Shown one piece after another: positions 14,680 to 27,172 of a stretch of 64,000 bases of DNA. The notes under the pieces were generated by a model. That model was given only the letters and a program-made list of their open reading frames with translations. It was not told where the DNA came from and searched no databases. The position numbers and the translations under genes are program-made. The number at the start of each line of letters is the position of its first letter. Within the stretch, counting starts at the first letter, position 1. This DNA is from Rhopalosiphum padi (lineage: Eukaryota; Arthropoda; Insecta; Hemiptera; Aphididae): contig NC_083597.1 of NCBI RefSeq assembly GCF_020882245.1, positions 69,356,152 to 69,420,151 of the forward strand, given 5' to 3'.

Positions 14680-15140
14680 TCAACTTGATTCAGACTAGAA
14701 AAAATAAGAATGAAGACCAAGTAAAACGAAAGTGGACGAAAATGGAAACGGTAAGCGATCGCGGGTCACACGTCTGCCACAGACACGTAATTTTAGTGTC
14801 GGTAAACGTGTCTTCTGTTTGTGGCGGATACAATTTTTTTCATTTTTTTTTTTTTTACATAACACGTGTCGCGTTCGATTTATTTCAAATCATTTGTTAC
14901 GGCTACTCTCTCCGTTGGTATAATGTACGACAAATCGATAAGCTTATATCTATACAGTGTATGATATTATTGTATTATACTGTGTCGTGCAACGAAGGCG
15001 TTTTTTACGGACGGCACCGTTTGTGCAGTTCAATTAGTCACACGCACACCTCATCTAGACGGCACACGTCCGACTCGCAAGAAATAACTTGTTCCGCGGT
15101 GATACGATTGAATTGTTTTGAAGTTGATCGTATCGCATAA
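14680..15140 (+). promoter_or_regulatory. CpG-rich block with a possible first exon
   Basis: G+C and CpG rise from about 14735. A well-placed ATG (aaaATGG) at about 14741 is followed after three codons by a consensus donor (ACG|gtaagc) on the plus strand, as in a short first exon. The 151-codon frame across the block starts without ATG, runs through poly-T and is not protein-like. No downstream partner exon was found. Confidence 0.2.
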
Positions 15141-16652
15141 TAGCACATTATAATATTATACAATCTGCGGTACATCGCACAACGTATCGTTTTCTTTGCT
15201 TTACGCGTTTTTTGTCACATTAATTCTGTAATTTTAATCGTCAATTTGGACGCGGATCAAAATTATAATCGTTCGATTTGAGAATAGACCGCGGAATATT
15301 ATTATAATATTACTAGTGTAGTAGTATGTAATTTAAAATCATAAAAAAACGGTTTAAAAAGTTTACGTAACATCCACGATACTAATAATAGTTTTTAAAA
15401 TCTAGTCAAAAGTAGCACAACATTAATAAAACGGTTTATACCGACTTTGGGGTCCTGTTCATTTTAAACAATTACCATATAATTAAGTTTTTTGTTAAAG
15501 TTTAAACAGGTATGCAAATAGTGATTTAACATTCTAATTTAATTTTTTTTTATACACTGTAGGTTACTCAAAACAATATACAAAAATAAACTGGAAAAAA
15601 AATAAAATAGGTAGTTTTTCTAATTTTGTTTTTAATGTTGCATACTTATATAACATTTATTGTTTTCGTTATAACACTATTAAAATTAAAATGTACACAT
15701 CAGTTGTAACCTGCACTATGTACGGTTAATAAACTCTGTATGATAATAATATATTATATAATCTTAAATCTTATAATATTAAAGGACAATTTAAGACACA
15801 AAAGATAAATTTAAAAAAATAAATTGAATGTTTTCATTTGTTGTTTTATGCCGATAAAAATAAAAATAACTGATCGAGCGGAATTAATTATATTAAAGTT
15901 CGTTTCTTAAAATTAATATATTTTAATATGCACATGATGCAATTGAAGTTTTTTATTTTATATTTATATGACAATTATTTCGCATTTACTTATTTTACTT
16001 AATTATTTTGTCGTTTAGAATTTTATGTATTTTGAAATTTATATTTTACATTTCTGCGGTCAACTGTTGATCGGTTATATTTTTTGATGAATTATTCTAG
16101 TACAAAATTAAATATTATGTATCTTCTATTTTTATCAAAAGCAATATATGGAAAAATCAATGTATACAAATTAATAAGAAAACATAAATTGTAATTATTG
16201 TAGGATGTGCTATAAATGTCAAATACTGACATGATTAGGTGACCTAACCATTACCTAACCTGACATGATGTGATAATACACATTGGAAAATAATTAACTT
16301 TTAAACTGTTAGTGCTTTATACTACGTATACATGTATATCATAAAATATTATATTGGTTTAAATTTTAAATTCATGTAAAGCGTCAAAGCATTTTCAATA
16401 AGACATGGGGAACTTCAAATCTGCTTTTAGATCTTTTATCTCATCATTTGTACGATTGATATGGCATGATGAAAAAGGGGTCTTTTTATCTGCTTCTTCC
16501 CCACAAAAAAATGGTCAGTTTCCAATTCCAATAATGTGCTACTGCATAATGTACTATATTTGACGGGATTTATCAAAGTCGATTAATGAAAGTTTCAATT
16601 TTACTGAATATGATTTAATATGGCTGTATTAAATAATTTATAATAGATTATT
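15141..16652. other. AT-rich spacer
   Basis: No gene is seen. At 16226-16269 a 10-bp direct repeat (CTGACATGAT) brackets a short TAGGT/ACCTA-containing segment. Confidence 0.5.
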
Positions 16653-16660
16653 ATACTTAT

Positions 16661-16792
16661 CAAGGGCATATCCAGGACATTTTTAAAGGGGCGAGATCCA
16701 AATTTTTTTATCTTGTAAAAAGTATTAAATTCTGTCAATCAATGGGAATAGTTCTAACCCGACCGCCCCCCCCCATACGGGGTACGTCCCTG
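16661..16792. mobile_element. hAT-type MITE, 132 bp
   Basis: The left end is CAAGGGCATATCC. The right end on the other strand is CAGGGACGTACCCC. These are diverged copies of the CAGGG-type hAT terminus. The flanks are ATACTTAT (16653-16660) and ATACTTAA (16793-16800), an 8-bp duplication with one mismatch. It has no coding content and a C9 run near the right end. Confidence 0.75.
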
Positions 16793-16926
16793 ATACTTAA
16801 TTTGTATTATTTTTATTGTTAAGGTCAACTGAAAGGTAAAGTATTCAATTACATACTAATTATAATGCTAAATAATATTATAACTGGATTTTTTTTGAGT
16901 GCCACGTCATTATTTCAATCACATTA

Positions 16927-17060
16927 TTTTTTTTTTTTTTAGTATAGTGCTATGATCGGGAGTAGTCCAGACTAAAGGCCAAGTTAAGACGCCTAAGCCT
17001 ATTTAGCAGAATTTCAAGTTGGGCACTCGTAGGTTTCTGCTATGCCCACATAACTTAATA
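16927..17060 (-). mobile_element. A-tailed retroposed fragment (SINE- or LINE-like)
   Basis: A run of 14 T (16927-16940) is followed by about 110 bases of clearly higher G+C (agtatagtgctatgatcggg and on), giving on the minus strand a G+C-rich body ending in a poly-A tail. That is the form of a retroposed copy. No clear tRNA-type B box is present and the 5' end is not defined. Confidence 0.4.
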
Positions 17061-20000
17061 CGCATCAAGAATAATATATTCTGTACAATTGGATTGTTTT
17101 AGTTGTATTTTGTTTGATAAATAAATTGAGTTTGTTGTAATTTAAAAATAATAGCATAAAATATTATATTATAATATACTATATTACAATATTAAAATTA
17201 TCACAAAAAAATCGATTAGAATTGTGTAAGAACAAAACTTCCATACAAAATTAATTGGTATTTTAGGATACTGTAGTTTTTTAACTGATGTGGTTTTCGT
17301 AAGTTCCATACTATTTACCAAAAAAATAGAATCCGGATTGTACATAAATTATATCTATAGATTGTGATTATTATTTGTTATATTTTTATCGTTTTACTAT
17401 ACAAAGTTTAAGTTATTTTTAAAATAATTTATTCAGAAAGGACTTATTTTATGTTATCATTTAAATTTTTGTTGTTCAGTGAATATCTACACATATATCG
17501 TTATGTATACGAAAAATAAAAGGTTTTTTAAATCGCTAAAAATGTAGTATAATATTATATAAACAACGTTCGACTTAACTGAATTTTTGTTTAATATGAT
17601 ATCTAGCTATAATATAGATCAAATAAAATTTAAAGTATAAAAGTGTTAAAATATTTTTTGCTTATCGTCATACAATTTTAATACTTATCAAGGTATCATT
17701 ACAATAGTTACAAGCTGATAAGTTAGTTTAAAAGTTTATTAATTCACTTGCACATAGTTACTGGCATGTGAATGAGAATTCTACGTATACCGCTTTCCGT
17801 GAATAGTATTTTCGGTATCTCGTATATATGTCTGATATATTGTTTTATTGTTTTTTTCTTATAAAATATTTTAGAATTTCTGGTCTTAATGTATTTTTTT
17901 TAAGTATTGTATACCTTAAATATTTTGAATAATAGTTAATACTTGTTATATAGTGTTAAACCCAGTTAGATAAAAACAACAGATGTGATTATTAAATAAA
18001 AGTAAAAGTATTCAGATCGATATTACAGTTTCATGTCATTAATCAGATTGGATTACAACATAATAGGTGTTTGAACTAGAAACAGACATATATAAGAAAA
18101 TCGTATGTGGTGTTTTATGAACTGTTGGGAAAAATTTCGTACTTCGAGATTTAAATTAAAAAAAGTTATCGAAATGCCAAGAAAAATGTACATATGTGTA
18201 GATTATATTAAAATAAAGTTATATATTATTATTTCTAATAATAAATATATTTAAAATTGAATATTATGATCAATAAATTTAAAAAAAATTAATATTTACT
18301 AAAATTATATTATGTTTTGGACATTTTAATACTCGTATAAAAACATTTAGTTTGTTTTTAAGGTTTATAATCTACCAAGTTTTAAATTAATTAATTTTGT
18401 TTGTTTTTTTTTTTTGTATTTTTGTATATACGTATATACGTATTATGAATAATAATAATGTAATAAAAATCCAATGAAAATAATGAATATTATATTATTA
18501 CCATTATTTTCGTAATCAAAATAATAGTTTAAAATAACACTTATTTAATTATTCATTGTAATAGACTTTTGGTTTGACGAGCATAAATACTAGTAGAATT
18601 ATATAATTTGGTACAGATAATAGAAAAATATAATTAACTTTATAATAATAGGCATTTTTTGTAGGTAAATAATATTATTCTATATTATTTATGTTTTTAT
18701 TTTAATTAATAATATAATAAATTCTTAAGATGCATGTAAATGTAAGTAAGACTTAATAATTTATATTTAGAAACACAATACCAATACTGAAATAAATAAA
18801 TAATTATATTGTTACAATTTTCTAGCATTGTTTACTGGTTAGGTTAGGTTATGTTAGGTTAGGATCTGGTATTCTTTAAGGCTTTATAATTATGATAAAA
18901 TTCGGCCACTATTTAATTTTAGACACTTACCTATAAATAATATTTTATATTGTGTCGCAATTACTTCTAGACTATGATGCAGCATATCATGGTAATATGT
19001 TAATAATATTTGTCTATTTATAGCGTAAGTACGTTCAGATTTCCGCAGTCCATTTTATTAATTTCTGCAGATGAAACGATTTTAATGTAAAATGATTTGA
19101 ATAATTATAGTTGCTTCTGTAGTTTTATTTTATATATATATCGTGACTGATGAGCCTATATTTTCTCAGTTTGTTAAAAATTCACTGTTTGTAAATATTT
19201 TAGGTTTCACTTTTCCCAATAGCATCACTTAATTAAATTATTTTTTTGTCATTAATGGATTATTGCTTACGTGGTTTATATAGGAATAAAATATTTTAAA
19301 GATCAAAAAGATTTAAATATTTTATCTTTAACAGTTTTAATTTTAAAAATTTTAAAGTTTGAAAACAATTTTTATTTCATAAATAAGAATTTTAATGTTA
19401 TAAAAGGAAATATACTTTTTGCTTAAATTGGTACAGAAATGTTACATATTCATGAAGATGAACGTTATATACATTGTAATAAATATTATATAGTTAAGCC
19501 TAAAAGACTTATGGTTCACATAAAGTATTTAAAAGTTATTATTTAGTTAGTTATTATTTGATACATGATATCCAGAAGTAGATTTTTATTTTGATTGAAT
19601 ATTAAATATTATACTTACTATGCATATTATTATGTTTTTTCATAACGTATGATGTGAAATAAAAATACATAAGAAAAATATATACGAAAAAATGAGGACG
19701 TCTAGGATTCGTCTCTAGTAATATATAATGTATGTATACCAATTTTCTCGTTTATAATACGATATATAATAACGTTGGTACTCATTACTTATATGATATA
19801 CAGTGGAAATCATAATATCAACGTATTTACTAGAAACATTAAATACGTCATATTCGAACTTAACTATATTGTATTACAATACCTCGGTTAGTAACTATAG
19901 TAATATATATATATATATATCATACATTATATTACTATAAAATAAATCAATATAGTATTTTTGGTTTGTCTATACGTATAGTATATCCGTCATCTATTGC

Positions 20001-20168
20001 ATTGATAGATAACTAATATATTTTCTATAGGTACAAAACATCGTACCTGCACAATTTCAATAAAAATAACTATTGGAAAAAAAATAACAACAACAAGTTT
20101 AATATAATATACCTTAATAATAATCTTTAATAAGTATCGAAAATAACATAGCGATACAATATATGAAT
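17061..20168. other. AT-rich spacer downstream of the K2P gene
   Basis: No gene is seen. It contains the TTAGG tract at 18839-18863 and an (AT)n run at about 19902-19920. Several 60-67-codon minus frames near 20 kb are AT-rich chance frames. Confidence 0.5.
18839..18863 (+). repeat. Interstitial telomere-type tract (TTAGG, about 5 units)
   Basis: The plus strand reads GGTTA units four times with one variant (TGTTA), which is the insect telomere repeat TTAGG. It is short, imperfect and internal, so it is not a chromosome end. Single-unit echoes (GGTTAGGTT, ACCTAACC) appear near 8980, 11855 and 16236. Confidence 0.6.
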
Positions 20169-20322
20169 TCATAATAGATTTACAGGTGTACATAATAAAT
20201 GCATAATATTATTGTTGTTAATAATTGTATTGTAATTTTGGTCGGTGTTTGGGACAAGCGAGATGTCTTCTGTTTTGTCATGCACACGAATGGTACGTAT
20301 TCGGGCCGGCAGCTCACTTAAT
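20169..20322 (-). other. Possible alternative C-terminal exon of the K2P gene
   Basis: About 0.8 kb past the proven pore-2 exon, a minus-strand frame reads ENALLSELPARIRTIRVHDK, continues through EDISLVPNTDQNY and ends at TGA 20169-20171. Its third codon positions are G+C-rich as far as the Asn run, like the proven exons and unlike the flanks. Two phase-compatible joins exist: donor ATCC|gtacgt (phase 1) to the acceptor ending gctag, or donor AGCAG|gtgtaa (phase 2) to the acceptor ending ttaag. Neither acceptor has a good pyrimidine tract. It may instead be 3' UTR or chance. Confidence 0.25.
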
Positions 20323-20651
20323 AACGCATTTTCTAGCAATGAATTATACACGGAAATATTGTAATAATAATAATAATATATACAAGGGTAGACTTTAGAC
20401 GAGACCGCGGGAACATGGAGAAAATGAAAACCGCATGGTTTTACCGTGGTGGTGGAGTGTGTATGAGATTACCTGTCCTATGACGTTAAGATAAATGTGT
20501 TTCTGTTTCAAAGTACGCTGGTCAGACTGTTAATTTCTCGCGGCAAACTAAAACCCAACTCATAAGGTAAAACATAATAATGACTTTTATTTACGCGAAC
20601 GGGATAAGTGGAACAAAATAAAACGGGAGAAAAAAAATAAGTTAAAATACA

Positions 20652-20888
20652 TTACAAAAATCTAAAAATAGTATAATAAAAAAATGCGTTAAACCTAACC
20701 GGCATCCGTTCCGTTTTTGTCGGCGTACGAGAACGCGCAGGTATGGCAGGAAAAATTGTATGAACCTCTAGGTCGAAAATCGGTGCTGACGTCCACCGAA
20801 AAGTCGAGTCAGCCGTGTGATGCTTAATATGACTACAGATCATTATTCGGCTCGATAATGACACGATTATGTCACGAACCGCGTATAA
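20652..20888 (-). other. G+C-richer stretch downstream of the pore-2 exon; 3' UTR or alternative exon
   Basis: Only one minus-strand frame is open through this stretch; the other two have early stops. If spliced from AGCAG|gtgtaa to the ag at the end of aactgggcag, the frame continues in phase (AG+G = Arg) as RLYAVRDIIVSLSSRIMICS and runs about 80 codons to a TAA. The peptide has no domain I recognise. Under the simpler model (stop at 21138) it would be 3' flank. Treat it as a candidate only. Confidence 0.2.
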
Positions 20889-21001
20889 CCTGCCCAGTTC
20901 ATCTTGGCACTCGACAATTGTTAAGATTTTTTAAAAAAAAAAGCATTGGTCCAAAAACTTTATTATACTGAAAAAACTATTGCAATTTCCGAATCAATAA
21001 T

Positions 21002-21014
21002 TTTATTTTTTATT
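21002..21014 (-). terminator. Candidate polyadenylation signals of the K2P gene
   Basis: On the plus strand TTTATT occurs at 21002-21007 and again at 21009-21014, which is AATAAA twice on the minus strand, about 125-135 bases past the TGA at 21138. This fits a short 3' UTR if the exon at 21138-21477 is terminal. A further AATAAA lies at 20586-20591. The hexamer is common by chance in such AT-rich DNA, so this is only supportive. Confidence 0.4.
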
Positions 21015-21137
21015 TTTTTTTAATCATCGTAACTTCTTTCATGTGTCAAGATGAACTGGACGGGTTATATTATGTCAATTATGAAATCGCGTGACATCGA
21101 ACGCGACGATTTCGGTACGTCGTCAACGGTATGTTGA

Positions 21138-21477
21138 TCAGTTTTTACACCTGCTGATCCTCCGCACAATGTCCGTGCACGTACGGATTTTCATCACGAC
21201 GTCCTGTTGCATCAGGTTGAAGCACATGGCAATAAGGGCCATGCCCAACATTAAGTACATTGAACACAATATGAAGCTGAGCTCGATGACGGTGCCGGCG
21301 CTAGTTCGGATTCCAGTGGTGCCGGCGCTGGGATTGGTGCCAGTGCCGGTGATGCTGTTGCCCGGCACGAAGTCGCCGAATCCGATCGTGCTCAGTGATA
21401 TGAAACAGAAGTATGACCCGTCGAAGAACTCCCAGGACTCCCATTTTGAGAACAGTATGGCGCCTCCGGATATATAC
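21138..21477 (-). CDS. K2P channel exon: rest of M3, pore 2, M4 and tail
   Basis: After acceptor caccaag, one base completes the Gly codon and the frame reads 112 residues to a TGA at 21138-21140. Residues 1-14 finish M3 (YISGGAILFSKWES), 19-36 are pore helix 2 and filter (GSYFCFISLSTIGFGDFV), and about 64-90 are M4 ending in the family hallmark ALIAMCFNLMQ. Between filter and M4 is a Gly/Thr/Ser-rich loop (residues 41-63, SITGTGTNPSAGTTGIRTSA and on) that seems longer and simpler than usual. The tail after M4 is 22 residues, mostly basic. Whether the exon truly ends at this TGA is open: CAG|gtgtaa four codons earlier could be a splice donor. In favour of the TGA, AATAAA signals follow within about 140 bp. 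The exon is joined to its upstream neighbour across a 22.2-kb intron. Confidence 0.92.
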
Positions 21478-24400
21478 CTTGGTGAGAAAAATAAATAAAA
21501 TAAATAAAATAAGAAAAATACATATATATAAATATATTATATTGTGACGATAGTCTGTGGATAAAAAATAAACAGTGTGATAGAGAGGGGGTTGAGTGGT
21601 TCAGTACATTCATGGAACGTCTAGTAAATTTTTAAACACTAAAACACCTTCACACATACTATTTTATACATATAATATAATATTGTAATGTATGATTAAA
21701 ATATGGTTTATAAATTATAAACATAAATACAGATTTTAAATGTATCGTCTTTTAATGACGGTTTATAATTATTGAATAATTCCCAAGTGTATTCACTATG
21801 TAAGGACTAAAGATAAAATCGGTAAAGATATGTTTTTCACGTTAAAATCTATAGTGGAGAAATATCTTAAAGAGAGAAATTTTACAGTAGAGAAGATAAC
21901 ATCACACGTTTTCATAATTAACTCTGCCAGGAGAAAGAAACTACGAGACTGGTCAATAAAATAGACTTAATTTTTTTTCTTATTTTACTTCCTTTTAACT
22001 GTGAAATTCGATATAATAATATTTAAATATATACATGTTGTGTCTTATTTGGTTTTCAAGTTTACCTATCAATAACAATGACAATTTAAATTGATAAAAT
22101 ATCTTATTTTCCAGTACATATATTATATAATTAATAAATTATATTATTTAATCCAGTTTCAACAAAATAAACCGCAATTATACTTATTAGTAACTTTTTT
22201 CCGAATCGAGTTTGACCTACGCATTTAAAAAGAAATCTAATATGTTCTACAGAAATCAAAAATTTTGATTTTGGTCGAAATAATATTATAATACAATAAA
22301 ACCAAAGATAGATTCAGTTATTGTTGAGTATAAAAAATTACAATCCATGGACATTTGTTTTACGATTTATGTATATTTTATCAAAACGATTATAATATCT
22401 TAAAATGTGTACGATATATTTTTTTTTAAATTACGCCGGCAGTTATCGCTATAGATAGTATAGATATTTATTATGCACTTCATTATTTTATATATTACCA
22501 CTTTACAAATTCGATGATATTTTAGTTATTAGTGTAATATTAAGTACGTTTCAATCGTGGCTCGTCGCATCGTGTTCATTCATTATATCCCAGAAATGAC
22601 AAAATATAGTTTTATTTCATTCATATTTATCAAATATCAAGTATTAACAACATAATTTTATAAACATTATTTCAAGTTTAAATGTAAGTGTAAGTGTATA
22701 TAGTTTCATACAAGATTAATAGTTAACGTTGCGAGACGCTTTTAGGTGATCTGCAATCGTTTAATTTCAAACGATAAACACGCACGCATGTTCTAAACAT
22801 TCGGGTGGTCTTATCGCTCTAGTCGTTACCCACAAATGATTTATTATTTATAATATTGCTGTTTGAAAAATAATTGATGACTTGATAGTCGCTATATTGT
22901 AATCTACTACGTAATCCGACGGTTGAAATTGCAAGAATTTAAAATCTATATAAGACCCTTGACGGTTTATTTTAGACAGATCGCGTTGTACGAGTTCATT
23001 GTATGTTTATATCAGAAGATAAAATTGACAATTTCATTTTTTTAACTAGGTATATCACTATACTAATCTATGTATTATTTTAATTAGAATTTCCAAAAGA
23101 TATGAAAAAATGTATCATGTGTATTATCACGTTAATTATGGATTGTTCGAATGTGCAATGTACATTTTTATTTCAATAATAATATTACCTATAATTAATA
23201 TTCAGTATGTATAGTCGGTATTTGATTTTTTTTTTGCGTTGTGCACCTTATTTTTTATAGGTACTTTTTAAATTGTCAAATATTTGTTATTATTGAATTA
23301 ATATATAAATTAATTTAAAAAATAAGTATTTAGCTATGATTATAATCACAAATATATTATTTTCTAGATTTATATTTTTTGAACTACTTATAACATCTTA
23401 CAGTTATGTTCGTATTCGTATTATAAATTAAATTTGAAGCACAACGGAATCTATAGGTAATATCAACAACAACAGTAGCAGACCGAATCGATACAAAATG
23501 GATAGAACATGATACATATGATATACATGCCCCCTCTCCCCACCGGACCATGGAAAGGTATAAGCCAAATCCCGCACGTGGCATTCCTCACGGAAAGATA
23601 ACAATATGATATTTTTATAGACTGATGATCGTGGATCGGTCATAAAGTGAATGACGACTACGTACCTGTCGAAAACGGTTCACCGCCCGCTGGGACGATA
23701 AAAACTGACAAAAACGACGTTGACGACGAGAAAATAGTATGTAGTGTAGCGATTCGACGTTTTTGATCGTGAAAAATTCCACGTGAATTCGGTGATTTGT
23801 TTAGTTCGGTTTATTTTTATATGGTGACGGGGGGAGGTTTGAGCTAATATTATGCTAACGGGATGGGTCTGAAAGTACGATGCCGGAGAATGCAAAAGTT
23901 GCTCGTTTGAGAAAACTCGCTGTTTTACAGGGCGTATAGCATGCAATATCGGATGGTTATGATATATCGTTTGTCGAAATCCCATTTCGATTACACGGCG
24001 GCGTAGTGTAATATTACGAAATCACGAGCCAAAATATACAATATACAGTACCTTTATATTACTATTATGTTATTATAAATGCACATAGAAAGGAAAAAAT
24101 GGGAATTCTAATATAAAATAAATAAAAGTAAAAATTGATTTATCGCAGCCAAACGTGCTCGTTTACCGGTGCGGTATTTTTATCAACTCGCTGCCGATAC
24201 GACCAGTTGCCAAATCACAAGTGATAATATTATTGTATTTACATAGGTGTATTACTCATTACGATTGATACTAATTTTTATTGTATTGCCACTGCATTTA
24301 AGATTGAAAAGAAAATGATGTTGTCACCTACTTCACGTCTAACCTAACTCTTTAACCGCTGAGCAAGAATTTCGTCATTAGATAGATTATCCCCGTAACA

Positions 24401-25311
24401 TTTCCAGTTAAAATTATTCCACCGCTTAAGTTTATTGTACATAAATTGTTTATTTTAAATGTCTACATGTACGTTTAAGTTCACCTATATCGTATACGTG
24501 GTTTTGTCGACCTTTTTTGTGCTCTTAATTATAGGACCTTCGCAGTATTTATAGGTACATAATATTGTTGATATTATTATCGTATAGTTTCAAGTCATTG
24601 TAGATGGAGCTAAAAACTTGGTAGAGGTTGAATTATTTTCCTGATAACACACACACACACAATTCGGTCGAGTAGGTGTGGGTGTGATCTCCGGTAGGAT
24701 AATTAAATGTTTTAGACCCTCTCTCTAGGGTTTTCGACAACCTCGCCTACTGTTTTGTGTACTATATTTTCTGGGAAGGTTGGTAGTTTATGATTTTTAT
24801 TATTATTGTAGTGTGTAAATTCGCGGAAGACATCATCAAATAATTAAGACGACATAAAAAAAAAAATCGACGACGGCGAACGACAAGGAGGACGACTTAA
24901 TACAGGTCGGGTGTAAAAAAAAAACTGTTCGATTAAATTATTAATTTTGTATTATTTTAAAACGAAACTCAAAATCTCGACTCTGCGTGGCAGGAACGGC
25001 GACAGTCGGGGACATAGCGTTCAAATCGAATTATAATAATGAACGGTGAATGCAATCCCGATGTCATCACCTCCGGACTGCTGTGCAGTCGTTATATATA
25101 CTGAATTCAGAACTCCAATAGCTTTTAAATTGAAAATTCAATTTATAATTACATATTTTATTATACGTATAAATAATATACACTGAGGTAGTATGATTTT
25201 GAATGGTCTACTATAAAGCGATATTTTGAGAGCGGCTACGTTATTCAAAGAAACTACGGAAAACCAATATAATATTATAATGTTTTTGCATCGACTGAAA
25301 GACGTATACAT

Positions 25312-25487
25312 CAGGGGCGGCCAAACTTTTTTGGACGTGACCTACTAAAAATATACTTCACCTTTGAGGATCGAATTCCAGAAAAAACCTAACCACCATG
25401 ATTAATTTTCGTATGCGTAGCCTAAAAATAAATTCTAACACGATCGACTTTGAAATTGTTTGCGATCGACCGTTTGGCCGCCCCCTG
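25312..25487. mobile_element. hAT-type MITE, 176 bp, with perfect 8-bp target duplication
   Basis: Termini are CAGGGGCGGCCAAAC on the left and CAGGGGGCGGCCAAAC (reverse strand) on the right, nearly identical. GTATACAT flanks both sides (25304-25311 and 25488-25495). The well-preserved ends suggest a younger insertion than its neighbours. It lies within the 22-kb K2P intron and has no coding content. Confidence 0.9.
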
Positions 25488-27172
25488 GTATACATTGTAT
25501 ATTTATCACAATTTCTACTCGACTAAAAAGATCTACTCGATTCGTGTCCGGTGCGTATGTAATTTCTCTACGAATAAATTGTCACGAAATCACACTGGCA
25601 CGAAACATAATAATTTCATCACACGTTAACGCTTGTCGTCACGATCGCGGTGTATTAATGCATCTGAATAATAATAAATAAGTACACTAAAATATAGTGT
25701 ACAATATTGTATTACGATATGATATACTGTATATTACTGTGGTTATGGCACACGCGGACGGAGGTGGCACGTGTTGGGCTTAATTCAATTTAATCCATCG
25801 CCCGCGTATTACGGTTATTATCGCATTAATCTAACGAAAGAACGTTGACGAAACGCACTCAAAAACTCCAAACGCACCCGGCTCGATGGGGTTTCGTATA
25901 TTATATGAACACATATGTTGTCGATTATCGTTGTTTTTGATCATATTCTTATAAAATATATCGTACGGGTAAAGTTATTTGTATTTATTTATCATCATTA
26001 TGTTTTATTCATTGAACGTATCGCAGAAACATAGGCTATCGAGATAAAAATAATTTTATAATATCATTGTGAACAAATGGATTATAGTAATAGTAAATAT
26101 TGTGTAGAACAAATATAAACAGATAAATAAAAATAAGTTTATGTTGTACGTATATAATAATAATAGTTATAGTATCATAATTTCTTTAAGAATTTTGAGT
26201 CGTTTATAAAATTGGTCAGTGTTTCGATGGAATTGAGATGAGGTTTGAAGTATAACGTTGTGTTATACGTGTAGTCGATATAATATTATTATCTATATAA
26301 TTTAAGACTTATTATATTATTGCAAGTCACGAGTTACTATATTATGTACGACCGGAGTGGTTTTACATAAAACGCAATTTCGTTTTTCTTTATATAATGT
26401 ATTATGTATATATTATGTATTACAACCACGCGGAGAACAAATATTTATCTAAAAATTAATCTTTACCCTTCACGGTCATAATAAATACACCTAGTTTCGT
26501 TTGTGCGTAACGGCGATAAGCACGCTTGCGGTGTACAACAGCGTAAAAAAATCAAACGACCACAATCGAGAAGTTTCCGCCCCGACGTACAAAACATAAT
26601 ATCGACCATTGGATTTTGACAACACAGCATGGCACACGTTTATCGTGTGTATCGGATTAACCTAACGTGGTATAACGACCACAGAAAGCGACCTGAAGTG
26701 ATACACGGCGTGGGCGGGTCTGTGTGTGAGACAGATAGATCAATGAGTGAGGTGGATTAATCATGTTTATCAGATATTATATAATATGATATTTCATCAT
26801 ATAATTCGCGATCTACGTAATATCATTGTCTATAGAATAAATTCTATAATCAATGGTAATATTAACAACGATTGATGAAACGGCGTACAACTGTGTCCGG
26901 TACGAGTATTGAGTATTATGGCGTTATATAATAATATTGTGTATATTATGCTATGCGATTTCGGAGGCCATTGTCGGAATACAGTTCGGGTACGGGGTCT
27001 GAAGCAGCAGTGGTCCTAAACCATCGATATATTATTATTGTTTGCAATGTTAAAAGTATTATCGCCGTTTTCTCTCCAAATGGAGCTACAAAAACTATAC
27101 AGAAAGACTACCCGGGGTTATTGTTCGGGAATTCTAAAAAGGATTACTGCCATGACTCCTTTAATTGATTGG

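Noticed and set aside
14685..15140. 151-codon plus-strand frame, one of the longest
   Set aside because: It has no ATG at its start, passes through a poly-T stretch and shows no domain; more likely a chance frame in a CpG-rich block.
21091..21498. 135-codon plus-strand frame opposite the pore-2 exon
   Set aside because: It is antisense to the proven K2P exon, whose minus-strand translation carries TIGFG and ALIAMCFNLMQ.
25460..25681. 73-codon plus-strand frame
   Set aside because: It begins inside the right end of the hAT MITE at 25312-25487 and has no family resemblance.
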